Program-made: the position numbers and the translations under genes
Notes under the pieces: generated by a model
Databases searched by the model: none
Told to the model about the DNA's origin: nothing
The model's input: the letters and a program-made list of their open reading frames with translations, nothing else
From: Lachnospiraceae bacterium
GTDB lineage: Bacteria > Bacillota > Clostridia > Lachnospirales > Lachnospiraceae
Assembly (NCBI GenBank): GCA_015057025.1
Contig: SVFD01000005.1
Span: 62,001-126,000 of the forward strand
Length of the DNA stretch: 64,000 bases
Reading direction: 5' to 3'
Part shown: one piece after another, positions 63,377 through 64,000 of the stretch
Layout: each line of letters begins with the position of its first letter
Numbering within the stretch: the first letter of the stretch is position 1

Positions 63377-64000
63377 ATTGCGTTCGCAAAATGAGTATGA
63401 AAAAACTTCTTCCTTCCGTTTCTGGCAGTGGTTATCGGGTGAGAAAGACCCTTACATTGATCATGTGGAAATGAAGGTACAGGAGGAATTTCACGAACCC
63501 CCAATTCTTGTGAAGAAACGAGAAATTGACCACATTAAACTTCATAACAAAATCTATGATATTGATCACAATAAAGAAATTAAGTTTTTTCAAGGAGTAT
63601 ATCGTGTCAGTGCCGTAGTGCTTTGTGCGGTTATTATAGTTGCTTTGGTGATTTGTGCTTCCTATTTGCCGGAGGCAGGGAATCCTAATAATCCTACTGT
63701 AAATGAAGTAGCGGAACGTTATGTGGAACAAGGTACTGCAGAAACAGGCGTCATTAATACGGTAACAGGTATGATTCTCAATTACCGAGGTTTTGATACC
63801 TTTGGTGAAACCTGTGTACTTTTTATTGCATCCAGCTGTGTTATGATTCTTCTTATGGTCAGTGAAGAGAAACTGAAGCATTTGCCCAAGAATCTTGAAC
63901 CTACGAATGATAAAATACTTCAGTATGTGGCAAGAATTATTGTGCCGGTACTTATGATTTTTGGCTTTTATGTTATTGTGAACGGACATTTATCTCCCGG
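63369..64000 (+). CDS. MnhB/MbhE-type antiporter subunit (3' end missing)
   Basis: 210 codons are in the window; the gene runs off the right edge. The ATG at 63369 overlaps the stop of the preceding gene. After a polar N-terminal part (1-75), a membrane helix (about 78-100) and VTGMILNYRGFDTFGETCVL resemble MbhE, and from about 180 on LQYVARIIVPVLMIFGFYVIVNGHLSPG is the start of the MnhB domain. Such MbhE-MnhB fusions are often annotated as hydrogenase subunit E. It implies that larger MrpC/D-like subunits follow outside the window. Confidence 0.85.
   Translation, partial: MSKLRSQNEYEKTSSFRFWQWLSGEKDPYIDHVEMKVQEEFHEPPILVKKREIDHIKLHNKIYDIDHNKEIKFFQGVYRVSAVVLCAVIIVALVICASYLPEAGNPNNPTVNEVAERYVEQGTAETGVINTVTGMILNYRGFDTFGETCVLFIASSCVMILLMVSEEKLKHLPKNLEPTNDKILQYVARIIVPVLMIFGFYVIVNGHLSP

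Overview
This is a chromosomal replication-origin window from a low-GC Gram-positive anaerobe, most likely a member of the Lachnospiraceae (Clostridia). Evidence: the gene order recF-yaaA-dnaN-dnaA / rpmH-rnpA-yidD-yidC-jag-mnmE-mnmG-rsmG-parA-parB; DUF4446, DUF3881 and DUF5058 family proteins seen in this group; rubrerythrin as oxidative-stress protein; and AT-rich intergenic DNA. No rRNA, CRISPR array, phage or insertion sequence was seen.

Layout. 0-3.7 kb: the origin. recF (first 30 codons only), yaaA, dnaN and dnaA run leftwards. DnaA boxes lie on both sides of dnaA, and a DnaA-trio-like tract sits next to a box in front of dnaN, as in the Bacillus unwinding site. 3.7-17.7 kb: rightward housekeeping genes for the ribosome, RNase P, membrane protein insertion, tRNA modification, chromosome partition and seryl-tRNA synthesis. 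A DegS-like protein without a kinase domain and a DegU-like regulator sit between rsmG and parA. The parA leader carries two perfect parS sites, everted parS half-sites and two DnaA boxes. 17.7-21.7 kb: a membrane protein with 13 hexapeptide repeats, tRNA-Arg(CCU), and a leftward acyltransferase/GltS-type transporter pair.

21.9-33.7 kb: a branched-chain amino acid operon, T-box-ilvA-ridA-leuACDB-ilvBN-[structured leader]-ilvCD. The T-box probably senses uncharged tRNA-Ile. The 187-nt element between ilvN and ilvC folds into a closed multi-helix structure that I do not recognise; it is the best candidate here for an undescribed RNA.

33.8-48.1 kb: accessory and regulatory genes. These include a DUF815 ATPase, a chemoreceptor, a small Asn/Lys-rich protein behind a two-state hairpin, rubrerythrin, a NifX-like protein with a metal-binding tail, and an AgrC/AgrA-like two-component system. 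Direct repeats with 21-bp periodicity lie upstream of both that two-component system and a neighbouring lipoprotein gene. Next come a MATE transporter with an AraC regulator, a txpA/RatA-like type I toxin-antitoxin locus with a legible antisense promoter and terminators, and an Xre regulator facing a palindromic operator.

48.3-64 kb: pyruvate kinase, small enzymes, a D,D-carboxypeptidase, a DUF5058/membrane protein/M20 peptidase operon, a large solute-binding-type lipoprotein, an Rpn nuclease with a GC-rich octapeptide repeat, trmB, and the start of an Mrp/Mbh-type Na+/H+ antiporter operon that runs off the right edge. Most genes right of 3.7 kb point rightwards, co-directional with replication; the leftward ones are mostly accessory.
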